From Candidatus Microgenomates bacterium (GTDB lineage Bacteria > Patescibacteriota > Microgenomatia > UBA1406 > GWC2-37-13), in contig WFWI01000113.1 of NCBI GenBank assembly GCA_015491205.1, positions 1-11,668 on the forward strand: a stretch of 11,668 bases of DNA, given 5' to 3'. Below the pieces are notes generated by a model. The model ran no database searches. It worked only from the letters and a program-made list of their open reading frames with translations, and was not told where the DNA came from. Position 1 is the stretch's first letter. The number at the start of each line of letters is the position of its first letter. Of this stretch, positions 5,693-11,546 are shown one piece after another. A program made the translations under genes and the position numbers.

Positions 5693-7801
5693 ATGACTAA
5701 CAGGATAGAACGTAGTCATACAGGTTATACAAGAAGAGAGTTTTTTGAGACGTTATTAAGACCTACTATTCGCTCTATTCGTTATCATAGGCCTCGTTCA
5801 GAAGAAGATGTATCCGTTAAGCAGCCCGATTTTCAAGGATCATCGAGAGATATGACCAGAAGAACGTTTCTTAAATACACGTGGGCACTTATGGCAAGTG
5901 CTGTTATCGCAGGGTGTATGCCAAAAGGGAGAGGGTTAAAAGGAAGGAGATCAGAAGGTGGAATAAGATGTAGTCCTTCACAGGTAAATCTGGGAGACGA
6001 AGAAGAAATGATCTTGGATTTTGCTGAGGAAACAGCAGAAGATGATATAACTGTTGGGTATCCTCCAGAGGTTGTTCCTCTTATTGTGCTTGGACACGTT
6101 GCATCATCCTTGGCAACAGGTGCTTTCCAGGAGCTATATAGTGCCTATGTTAACAGTTTAAAGTTTGTAAGAGGTAGGTTTAGAGTAGAACGAAATTATT
6201 ATGAGGATTCAGTATCAGAGCTTGTAAATAGGGAGGCTTATGGAGTAGTAGTTCCTGTAAATAGGGAGCAAGTTAACAAATCGAGGATTAACCCATCCAA
6301 GATTATAGATGTGACTGGACTGAGAGGAGAAGAGTTAGAGCTTTTAGTTAATGGTGGAGCGCCTTCTTCTAAGAGAAAGGCTATGTTGTCTAGACTTCCA
6401 CGGGTGGATTTAAGATTTCCAATCCCTGTCGAGATAATAGGAGAGGTGGAGGGGCTTTCTATAGGGGCCTATCCTTATGTATTGGTAGAAGCTAAGGTAG
6501 ATGAAATGGTAAATAAATTGTTAGTTCCTCTAAATTATTTTTTGGGAGGAAATATTCCTCTGCAGAATAATAAATCTTTGAAGAGAAGACTAGTACTGAT
6601 AACAGGAGAAGGCGCTGCAAGAAAAATAGCTACCTATCTAAAAGAACCTGGTGGGTGGATTTCTATAAGAAATAAATTTCAAGTGACTTATACTAATTCT
6701 GATACCTTAAAGTTTGTTAAACAATCGATGGAGGGAAGAATGCCTTGGCCTGAAGTAATAGTTCCAGAAGAGATTAAAGGATTAATTAGGGATCCAAAAT
6801 TTATTGAGCATCATACACTGCGTGGTCATTTTGTTCCAGAAAAGTTAAGAGAAATTTATCGTAAAGCTAATGAGATAGTTATACTTCCTGGAAAAAAGGG
6901 ATTTGAGGTTGTCATAATAAGAGAAGTAATAGAAGGAGAGGGAGATAGGATTGTTATAGGCTTTTTTAATAAAGGATTTCCTTTAACACATTATAGCTTA
7001 TCTACAGAGTTTCCAATAAAAGCAACTGGAGTTTTTATCGATTATATGCGAAGAGCTTTTGGGGGCTCTCCAGAAGTTGTGCATTTGGTTAGGAAAGGAG
7101 ACAGAGAAATTTTTGTGACAAGAAAGGCTGGTGTGTTTAGCATATTTAGTTTGGGAAGGAAAATGAAGTTTCTCGATGCTAAAAATTTGTTGGTCAGAAT
7201 ATGGGAATCTAGAGGAGTTAAGGTGCTTTTCAGGACAGCAAACTTTACCTTTAAAGTATTGGATATTTTAGCTGCTCTGGGGTATGCAATGTCAATTTCT
7301 GAGAAGGTATATAATCAACAAGGGTTTTTGAACAAAGTAGTTGGGGCATATAATTCAAATATTGGAGAATCTAATCCTCCTATTGAGGCGGTAACTGTGT
7401 TGAGCCTCGACGAGAAAGGATATTCCTTGCCCCAAGGTGATACTTATAGTCCTTATGCTCTAATTTTAATGCCTGACTCACCACTAGAGGGATATGATGT
7501 CTTGCCAAAAGCTAAGGGGGTTTTAGTGTTTGTGCCTTTTGATGATCCTCTTGTTAAAGATTTGGGAATTTCAGGTAAAGATTTAGCTCTAATATTACCT
7601 GAGATAGGAGCTCGTAGAGCTATTTTGGAAAATTTATCTTATCTACCAGTTGTTGTAAGTGGACAAGAGTTGTTAGAGTTTATTGAATCTCAGCAAGACT
7701 CAAAAGAAGGGCAGATGCGGGTTGGGGGTATAGAGATAACTTGTTCTGCTGGAGAAAATCTCGAGTCATTCTTGAAGCTTTTTCAGGAAGAGGGGGTGTA
7801 G
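5693..7801 (+). CDS. Large Tat-exported lipoprotein of unknown family
   Basis: A 702-residue protein. A classical twin-arginine signal is visible: T-R-R-T-F-L-K at 55-61, a hydrophobic stretch, then the lipobox V-I-A-G-C at 71-75, so Cys75 should be lipidated and the mature protein held on the outer face of the membrane. A second twin-arginine-like motif, T-R-R-E-F-F, lies at 13-18, ahead of an unusually long n-region. If translation starts at Met54 (nt 5852) the signal would have standard length; neither start has a strong Shine-Dalgarno site. The mature part (76-702) mixes strands and helices with no membrane helix, no Cys-rich cofactor motif and no catalytic motif I can name. Tat export suggests folding, perhaps with a cofactor, before export. 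Codons are AT-rich, like the NIS and MFS genes. Gene certain, function unknown. Confidence 0.85.
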   Translation: MTNRIERSHTGYTRREFFETLLRPTIRSIRYHRPRSEEDVSVKQPDFQGSSRDMTRRTFLKYTWALMASAVIAGCMPKGRGLKGRRSEGGIRCSPSQVNLGDEEEMILDFAEETAEDDITVGYPPEVVPLIVLGHVASSLATGAFQELYSAYVNSLKFVRGRFRVERNYYEDSVSELVNREAYGVVVPVNREQVNKSRINPSKIIDVTGLRGEELELLVNGGAPSSKRKAMLSRLPRVDLRFPIPVEIIGEVEGLSIGAYPYVLVEAKVDEMVNKLLVPLNYFLGGNIPLQNNKSLKRRLVLITGEGAARKIATYLKEPGGWISIRNKFQVTYTNSDTLKFVKQSMEGRMPWPEVIVPEEIKGLIRDPKFIEHHTLRGHFVPEKLREIYRKANEIVILPGKKGFEVVIIREVIEGEGDRIVIGFFNKGFPLTHYSLSTEFPIKATGVFIDYMRRAFGGSPEVVHLVRKGDREIFVTRKAGVFSIFSLGRKMKFLDAKNLLVRIWESRGVKVLFRTANFTFKVLDILAALGYAMSISEKVYNQQGFLNKVVGAYNSNIGESNPPIEAVTVLSLDEKGYSLPQGDTYSPYALILMPDSPLEGYDVLPKAKGVLVFVPFDDPLVKDLGISGKDLALILPEIGARRAILENLSYLPVVVSGQELLEFIESQQDSKEGQMRVGGIEITCSAGENLESFLKLFQEEGV

Positions 7802-7848
7802 TTTGGTTTGGCAGAGGGGTATAAGTTATAAGTTTTCAACAGTGTTCT

Positions 7849-8052
7849 ATGGCAAGGATTATAATCAAAAAGGATAAAGGGCCGGTGCAGGTCAAGGCTG
7901 ATTCTTGGATCTGCTTGTGTGGGCTTTCAAAAAATCAACCTTATTGCGATGGTTCACACAGGAGGGCTAAGCTTGAAGAGGAAGAGGAGGGGAAGCTCTA
8001 TGCTTATGATGAAGAGCTTAAAAGGAGGGAGGTGGAGGTGGTGGAGAAGTGA
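7849..8052 (+). CDS. CDGSH-type iron-sulfur protein
   Basis: A 67-residue protein with one complete CDGSH motif: C-x-C-x2-S-x3-P-x-C-D-G-S-H at residues 22-37. The three Cys and one His bind a [2Fe-2S] cluster in this family. Such small prokaryotic proteins are thought to serve in electron transfer or iron-sulfur sensing; the partner here is unknown. After the motif comes an acidic run and a Lys/Glu-rich tail. It starts 47 nt after the lipoprotein gene. Possible -10-like TATAAG boxes occur at 7820 and 7827, so it may have its own promoter. Confidence 0.9.
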   Translation: MARIIIKKDKGPVQVKADSWICLCGLSKNQPYCDGSHRRAKLEEEEEGKLYAYDEELKRREVEVVEK

Positions 8053-8241
8053 AGTTTTATAAAACCAGTTCTAAAAAGCTCTCTTTGTTTATACTTTTCC
8101 ACTCGGTATTAGGGAAGTTTTTTATCCATAAAAGAGGAGGTTTTTCTCAAATTGAGGTTCAAATAGTAAATTCTCGTGGTATTTTAGAGAGTGTTTTCAA
8201 CTCTTGGTGAATTTATCTAAAATCCAAGTTTTGCTTCACTG

Positions 8242-8250
8242 TGGTATAAT
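8242..8250 (+). promoter_or_regulatory. Extended -10 promoter upstream of tRNA-His
   Basis: TGG-TATAAT is an extended -10 without a good -35 at the right distance. It lies about 50 nt before the mature tRNA 5' end. The leader between is strongly pyrimidine-rich on the + strand (repeated CTTTT runs). The rest of 8053-8302 shows no convincing gene. Confidence 0.55.
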
Positions 8251-8302
8251 TAAGTTAAGTTTTACTTTTTCCCTTTTCACTTTTCCTTTTTAGCTTTTAT
8301 TG

Positions 8303-8374
8303 GTGGCTGTAGCTCAATGGCAGAGCACCTGCCTGTGGAGCAGGTCGTTGCGGGTTCGAATCCCGTCAGCCACC
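8303..8374 (+). tRNA. tRNA-His (anticodon GTG)
   Basis: The cloverleaf folds fully: acceptor GTGGCTG/CAGCCAC, D stem GCTC/GAGC, anticodon stem CCTGC/GCAGG with loop CTGTGGA (anticodon GTG), and T stem GCGGG/CCCGT with loop TTCGAAT. The discriminator is C (8374) and a G stands at position -1 (8302), the G-1:C73 pair diagnostic of tRNA-His. The 3' sequence continues CAG, so a full CCA after C73 is not encoded and would be added by the CCA enzyme. Confidence 0.96.
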
Positions 8375-8446
8375 CAGGGGTGGTAGCTAGTAGTTTGAGG
8401 TTATTAACGGCCAAGAAGTGCGGTTGGTGTTTGATTGGGGGGCGGC

Positions 8447-8482
8447 GGATGTAAGAATATGCGATCGCATTATCTTACGTCC
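8447..8482. repeat. 36-bp imperfect palindrome A with core ATGCGATCGCAT
   Basis: GGATGTAAGA pairs with TCTTACGTCC (one T-G pair), then two mismatches, then the perfect 12-bp core ATGCGATCGCAT. In total 16 of 18 pairs form. A flanking inverted pair, TTAACGG (8404-8410) and CCGTTAA (8481-8487), could form an alternative outer stem. A protein-binding site, a replication or transposition hairpin, or a REP-like element are all possible. Confidence 0.65.
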
Positions 8483-8586
8483 GTTAAGTGGATAGAGATT
8501 GGTGAAAACTTTTTATCGTTTAGATAGCCGAAAAATTTCATTTGCCTTCAATTTAGCCCATTCTAAAGCTCCGTACAACTCCTAAA

Positions 8587-8624
8587 ATGTCATTATACTG
8601 CACGATCGTACCGTATAATGACAT
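8587..8624. repeat. 38-bp imperfect palindrome B with core ACGATCGT
   Basis: ATGTCATTATAC and GTATAATGACAT are perfect 12-bp inverted arms around an inner ACGATCGT palindrome; only two of 19 pairs fail. Each arm contains a TATAAT when read outward, one on each strand, so divergent -10 boxes are conceivable, although no -35 boxes are evident. It shares the CGATCG core and size with palindrome A, 141 bp away centre to centre, but not the arm sequence. Confidence 0.65.
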
Positions 8625-8720
8625 GCGTGTGTTAATATGGGGCTTTGGGAGGGGTCAGATTTTATCAATTGGAAATTTTAAGGAATTTTAAAGTTTTGCG
8701 CTTTGACTTTTGCGCTATCC

Positions 8721-8790
8721 AATTCAACCAGCCCTATCCAGTTCCGTCCGGTTCTATCCAGCTATATCCAGTTCCATCCAGCTCTGTCCA
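8721..8790 (+). repeat. Degenerate 10-bp tandem repeat (consensus GTTCTATCCA)
   Basis: Seven decamers in register: AATTCAACCA, GCCCTATCCA, GTTCCGTCCG, GTTCTATCCA, GCTATATCCA, GTTCCATCCA and GCTCTGTCCA. The period of 10 matches about one helical turn, so the CCA ends lie on one face of the DNA. It ends 16 nt before the -35 box of the trpR-like gene. Confidence 0.75.
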
Positions 8791-8806
8791 GTTTAGCTAA
8801 ATGCGC

Positions 8807-8835
8807 TTGACAATGTTTTAGCGTAATAGTACAAT
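8807..8835 (+). promoter_or_regulatory. Promoter of the trpR-like gene (TTGACA-17-TACAAT)
   Basis: A TTGACA -35 box (8807-8812), a 17-nt spacer and a TACAAT -10 box (8830-8835). The ATG at 8844 is 8 nt past the -10, so the mRNA should be leaderless or nearly so. This is one of the two best -35/-10 matches in the window. Confidence 0.8.
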
Positions 8836-8844
8836 AGTACGCAA
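8821..8844 (+). promoter_or_regulatory. Putative TrpR-type operator overlapping the -10 box
   Basis: An imperfect palindrome with arms GCGTA (8821-8825) and TACGC (8838-8842) and TAGTA elements inside covers the -10 and the expected start site. The stretch 8825-8844 reads AATAGTACAATAGTACGCAA. Compared with the E. coli trp operator segment as I remember it (ACTAGTTAACTAGTACGCAA), 16 of 20 positions agree. Position and likeness suggest that the product of the following gene represses its own promoter. Confidence 0.5.
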
Positions 8845-9101
8845 TGCAAAAGAAGTATTTGGAGGAGCTGGCAGAGGTTTTTTTAAAGTTTAAAAGGAAG
8901 AAGGAGGTAATAGAGTTTTTAAAAGGGCTTTTAACGCCCAAGGAGCTTGAGGAGATTCCAAAAAGGCTGCAGATTGTTAAGCTTTTGAAAAAAGGCCTTC
9001 CCCAGCGGGAGGTTGCCAAAAAACTTAAAGTGTCAATCGCAACCGTCAGCCGGGGAGCAAATGAGATTAAAAGGGGAAGGTTTAGGATGGTTGGTAGTTA
9101 G
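8844..9101 (+). CDS. TrpR-family transcriptional repressor
   Basis: An 85-residue DNA-binding protein of the TrpR superfamily. The core LLTPKELEEIPKRLQIV (29-45) aligns with E. coli TrpR around Thr44 and Arg54. The helix-turn-helix is PQREVAKKLKV followed by the recognition helix SIATVSRGANEIK (64-76), which closely matches the E. coli IATITRGSN segment. The residues corresponding to the tryptophan contacts Thr44, Arg54 and Arg84 are Thr31, Arg41 and Arg70, so tryptophan or a similar ligand could act as corepressor. The N-terminal helices that E. coli TrpR uses for dimerisation are shorter here (about 108 residues in E. coli). The gene has a strong promoter with a trp-like operator and leads a probable operon with a TrpD-like enzyme and a BtpA protein. 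Its stop codon lies within a heptamer repeat. Confidence 0.9.
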   Translation: MQKKYLEELAEVFLKFKRKKEVIEFLKGLLTPKELEEIPKRLQIVKLLKKGLPQREVAKKLKVSIATVSRGANEIKRGRFRMVGS

Positions 9102-9149
9102 TAGCTGGTAGCTAGTAGTTAGTAGTTAGTAGCGAGTAGTGAGTAGTGA
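9094..9149 (+). repeat. Heptanucleotide tandem repeat, eight units (GTAGTTA type)
   Basis: Eight perfectly registered 7-mers: GTAGTTA, GTAGCTG, GTAGCTA, GTAGTTA, GTAGTTA, GTAGCGA, GTAGTGA and GTAGTGA. It begins in the last codons of the trpR-like gene, supplies its TAG stop and runs to the Shine-Dalgarno site (AGGGAG, 9149-9154) of the next gene. Two more units, GTAGCTA and GTAGTTT, stand at 8383-8396 just after the tRNA. Heptamer repeats of this kind are known in cyanobacteria as STRR elements; no relationship is claimed. Confidence 0.9.
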
Positions 9150-9159
9150 GGGAGTTGCT

Positions 9160-9288
9160 ATGGTAGAGCAAGGTTCATTTTCACATTCATTTTCACAAGA
9201 AAATGGGGGCCCTCCGCCTGACAGGGCTTTAAAAGTAAACTTTGACCTGTCAGAGGAGGGGTTGGTTTGGAAAGTATTCTGCATTTGA
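9160..9288 (+). CDS. Probable true 5' end of the TrpD-like gene, in a different frame
   Basis: ATG 9160 has the best Shine-Dalgarno site in the region (AGGGAG, 5-nt spacing). It opens a 42-codon frame ending in D-L-S-E-E-G-L-V-W-K-V-F-C-I and TGA 9286-9288. The frame of the large downstream ORF is closed by TAA at 9236-9238 and offers only an unsupported TTG (9242). Skipping one base at 9268-9275 would join W-K of this frame directly to Y-S-A-F-D-L of the next and give a product of about 500 residues. This is therefore probably the N-terminus of the TrpD-like protein, separated by a one-base insertion, a sequencing error or a recoding event. A stand-alone leader peptide is less likely. Confidence 0.6.
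   Translation: MVEQGSFSHSFSQENGGPPPDRALKVNFDLSEEGLVWKVFCI
9211..9260 (+). promoter_or_regulatory. Strong hairpin hiding a GGAGG site just before the frame break
   Basis: CCTCC (9211-9215) pairs with GGAGG (9255-9259) and CTGACAGG (9218-9225) pairs with CCTGTCAG (9246-9253), separated by a small internal loop, around a 20-nt loop. C9210-G9260 can extend the stem. No T-tract follows, so it is not an intrinsic terminator. The right arm is a Shine-Dalgarno-like sequence, with the frame break 8-15 nt downstream. Confidence 0.55.
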
Positions 9289-10663
9289 TCTTAATCTTAA
9301 GGGCGAGCCTTATAGACGAGAGCTTCCTTCCGGTGAGGTAGTAGATTGTTCACAGGTTCTTGAGACATTGGCATTAATAAGCGGTTATCACGAGAGGGTA
9401 AAGGAAGGAGTCCTGAACCGGAAGGAGATCTTATCTGCGTATGATTTCCACACCCTAGATGGGATTTTAAAAGGAGGAGAGAATTTAAATTTTGAGGCCG
9501 CTTATGCAGCAGGAGCTTTAATCGCAGCTGGATCCAATAAAGTTTTGCAAAGAAGCTTAAGAGAGGCAGGTATAAACTTACCAGAAGGGGTTACCCTCCT
9601 TCTTCAGGCTGTTTCGCTTTTGCAGGTTTTGGCAGCAAAGGAGAGTTTGGTTGGCCTTTCGCCGGAGGAAATTGCTGGGTTAACTGCAGCGGTCTTAGAG
9701 CTTGATACAGTGCTTAGGGTGGGGGTAGGAGAGGAGGTTTTTGCAATTGGAGGAATGGGAGGTGATAAAGGCTTTGGTAAAGGATTAAAGACTTTCAGCG
9801 TTTCTACTTTAGCCTCAATAGCTTTAGCAGAGTTTGGAGAAACTCACAAGCACCATTCTTATTCCAATACTTCAAAGGTAGGTGGCCAGAATGCTGTAGA
9901 GATCTTTGGTGCAAGGTCAGATTTTGCCTCGCCTAAGCAGTTTGAAAGGGTGCTATCTATGGTTAATCTTTTAATGACTAGTTGTCATATGATAAGAACA
10001 GTTCACAACATTTCTCATATTCTAAAAGGAGAGACTGTAAACCATATAATTGGTCCTCTGTCTATTCCTCAAAAGAGTGACGATAGCTTGATTTTAGCAA
10101 TAGGGGTGAATCACAATGTGCACCCTCAGACAGTTATAGAGGCGATTAAGATTTTGAGGGATCAAGGAATACAAAAATACTCCGCGGCTGTGGCTTTTTG
10201 CGGATTATCTGCAAGAGACTCAAGCGAGGTGCCAAGGGAAATATTGAATCCGCAAAGTTATTACGCCTCAAGGGGGTTGAGAGAGCTTGTAAGGCTTGAT
10301 GAGGTCGCGCCGCCGCCTTATCTTACATTGGCAAGTTTTTTGACGCGGCAGGGAGAGGTTGTTACAAGGGTAATAACACCAGAAGAGTTTGGAGTAGAGG
10401 GATCTAATTGTCAAGGCCTGGTGGAAAATTCTTTCGAGGCAATAGTTAAGGCTAACCAGCAGGTTCTTCTTGGAGAACACGAGCCTTTTGTAAATTATAC
10501 AGCCATGACTCCAGCCTTAGTCCTTTCAGCCAAGGAGGGAGGAGAGGGAGTCGGAGAATATTTCCAGCAAGTGCGCGAGGTTATTTTAGATGGTAGAATG
10601 AATAGAAGATTTAAAGCCTATATAGAGGCTACTCAACAAGTTTGTGGTATTTCAAGGATATGA
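9242..10663 (+). CDS. TrpD-like (glycosyltransferase family 3 / anthranilate phosphoribosyltransferase fold) enzyme of unknown substrate
   Basis: This frame gives 473 residues; residue numbers count from TTG 9242, though the real start is probably ATG 9160 in another frame. GGMGGDKG (170-177) stands for the PRPP-binding GTGGDG of TrpD, with F-S-V-S-T just after. HKHHSYSNTSKVGG (202-215) stands for KHGNRSVSSKSG, E-T-V-N-H-I-I-G-P-L (264-273) for RTIFNxLGPL, and VITPEEFGV (377-385) begins the typical TrpD C-terminal lobe. TrpD transfers phosphoribose from PRPP to anthranilate. Here the G-N-R of the anthranilate/PRPP loop is replaced (H-S-Y), and the usual G-L-D-E metal motif seems to be G-L-S-A-R-D-S-S-E (321-329), so a different substrate is likely. 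It is also some 130 residues longer than usual TrpD. ATGA overlap with the BtpA gene implies joint function. Confidence 0.8.
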   Translation: MTCQRRGWFGKYSAFDLNLKGEPYRRELPSGEVVDCSQVLETLALISGYHERVKEGVLNRKEILSAYDFHTLDGILKGGENLNFEAAYAAGALIAAGSNKVLQRSLREAGINLPEGVTLLLQAVSLLQVLAAKESLVGLSPEEIAGLTAAVLELDTVLRVGVGEEVFAIGGMGGDKGFGKGLKTFSVSTLASIALAEFGETHKHHSYSNTSKVGGQNAVEIFGARSDFASPKQFERVLSMVNLLMTSCHMIRTVHNISHILKGETVNHIIGPLSIPQKSDDSLILAIGVNHNVHPQTVIEAIKILRDQGIQKYSAAVAFCGLSARDSSEVPREILNPQSYYASRGLRELVRLDEVAPPPYLTLASFLTRQGEVVTRVITPEEFGVEGSNCQGLVENSFEAIVKANQQVLLGEHEPFVNYTAMTPALVLSAKEGGEGVGEYFQQVREVILDGRMNRRFKAYIEATQQVCGISRI

Positions 10664-11499
10664 GCATACTTGAGAGAATTTTTAAAACCAAAAAGCCTGT
10701 GATTGGGATGGTTCATTTTAAGCCTTTGCTGGGATGTCAAAAATTTGTAAGTTTAAAAGAAGTGGAGGAGGCAGCCCGCTTTGATCTTAAAGCATTGCAG
10801 GAAGGGGGAGTGGATGGGATAATGTTTGAGAACAACTATGATCTTCCCCATAAAATAGAGGTTGAGCCTCACACAATTGCGTCTTTTACAGCATTGATAG
10901 AGAGGTTAAGGCAGGAGATTAAACTGCCTTTTGGGATAAATGTTTTGTGGAATGATTTTAAGGCCTCGCTTTCAATTGCAAAAGTGTCAGGAGGAAGTTT
11001 TGTAAGAATTCCGGTTTTTGTAGATGAGGTTGAGACCGCCTATGGGAGGGTGAAAGGAAAGCCAAGGGAGGTTTTGGAGTACAAAAGGAGGATAAAAGCT
11101 GAGAGTATAGCTTTATTTGTAGATATTCATGTCAAGCATGCAAAAATTTTAAGCAAAAAGCCCCTTGAGGAGTCAGCTTTGGAGGCAGTTGAGAAAGGAG
11201 CAGATGCTCTTGTTATAACAGGAAATTGGACAGCTGACCCGCCCGCTCTTGAAGATTTAAAAAAGGTGAAAAAAGTGGTGGGAGATTTCCCAATTTTAAT
11301 AGGTAGTGGAGCTGATAGGGAGAACGTAGGAAAGCTTTTGAGAATAGCAGATGGTGTTATTGTAGGCACAAGTTTGAAGCAGGGTAGAGCAGAAAGGAAA
11401 GAGGAGGAGGTAAATATAAAAAGTGAGGAGAGGCGGATAGAAGTTAGCAGGGTAAAGGGTTTTATGGAAGAGGTTAGGATAGTTCGTGCTACTGTTTGA
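10660..11499 (+). CDS. BtpA-family TIM-barrel protein
   Basis: A 279-residue protein of the BtpA/SgcQ family. Family signatures are clear: V-I-G-M-V-H-F-x-P-L-L-G (14-25), GVDGIMFENNYDLP (50-63), FGINVLWND (91-99), V-R-I-P-V-F (115-120), V-K-H-A-K-I-L (158-164) and A-L-V-I-T-G (183-188). The C-terminal ILIGSGADRENV (212-223) and ADGVIVGTSLK (230-240) resemble the phosphate-binding turns of TIM-barrel enzymes. BtpA was first linked to photosystem I in cyanobacteria, but the family is widespread and its reaction is not settled. ATG 10660 is chosen because it forms an ATGA overlap with the preceding stop; TTG 10642 would add six residues. The last 35 residues are rich in Glu, Lys and Arg. Pairing with a phosphoribosyltransferase suggests a phosphoribosylated or nucleotide-like substrate (inference). 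Confidence 0.9.
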   Translation: MSILERIFKTKKPVIGMVHFKPLLGCQKFVSLKEVEEAARFDLKALQEGGVDGIMFENNYDLPHKIEVEPHTIASFTALIERLRQEIKLPFGINVLWNDFKASLSIAKVSGGSFVRIPVFVDEVETAYGRVKGKPREVLEYKRRIKAESIALFVDIHVKHAKILSKKPLEESALEAVEKGADALVITGNWTADPPALEDLKKVKKVVGDFPILIGSGADRENVGKLLRIADGVIVGTSLKQGRAERKEEEVNIKSEERRIEVSRVKGFMEEVRIVRATV

Positions 11500-11546
11500 C
11501 AATCAAATTTTAATAATACTAATTTTTTATTAATTAAATCAAATTA

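Larger units (their letters stand above)
8375..8843. other. Non-coding, repeat-rich interval between tRNA-His and the trpR-like gene
   Basis: No convincing ORF is present on either strand over about 470 nt. It holds two copies of a heptamer (8383-8396), two long imperfect palindromes with CGATCG cores (8447-8482, 8587-8624), a decamer tandem repeat (8721-8790) and the trpR-like promoter. Between these I see nothing recognisable. Confidence 0.7.

Noticed and set aside
5671..5700. Nine-codon ORF overlapping the Tat lipoprotein start
   Set aside because: It is too short to distinguish from chance and has no regulatory codon pattern.
8054..8065. Palindrome GTTTTATAAAAC after the CDGSH gene as a terminator
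   Set aside because: It is all A/T except the ends, has no loop and no following T-run, so it would be a weak terminator.
8122..8131. DnaA-box-like TTATCCATAA and possible replication origin
   Set aside because: It is a single imperfect match, with no cluster, no dnaA or dnaN gene and no clear unwinding region beside it.
8404..8490. Possible integron attC site (TTAAC...GTTAAGT around a palindrome)
   Set aside because: GTTAAGT fits GTTRRRY, but the left side does not fit RYYYAAC, and no integrase or cassette array is visible.
8762..9019. Minus-strand ORF of 85 codons opposite the trpR-like gene
   Set aside because: It is antisense to a clear TrpR-family gene and starts within it; the composition is that of a shadow frame.
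8375..9150. CRISPR array
   Set aside because: The repeats are short contiguous tandems (7 and 10 bp) without spacers, and no cas gene is present.
9160..9288. Classical trp attenuator with leader peptide
   Set aside because: The short frame has only one Trp codon, the hairpin lacks a T-tract and no competing terminator/antiterminator pair is seen.
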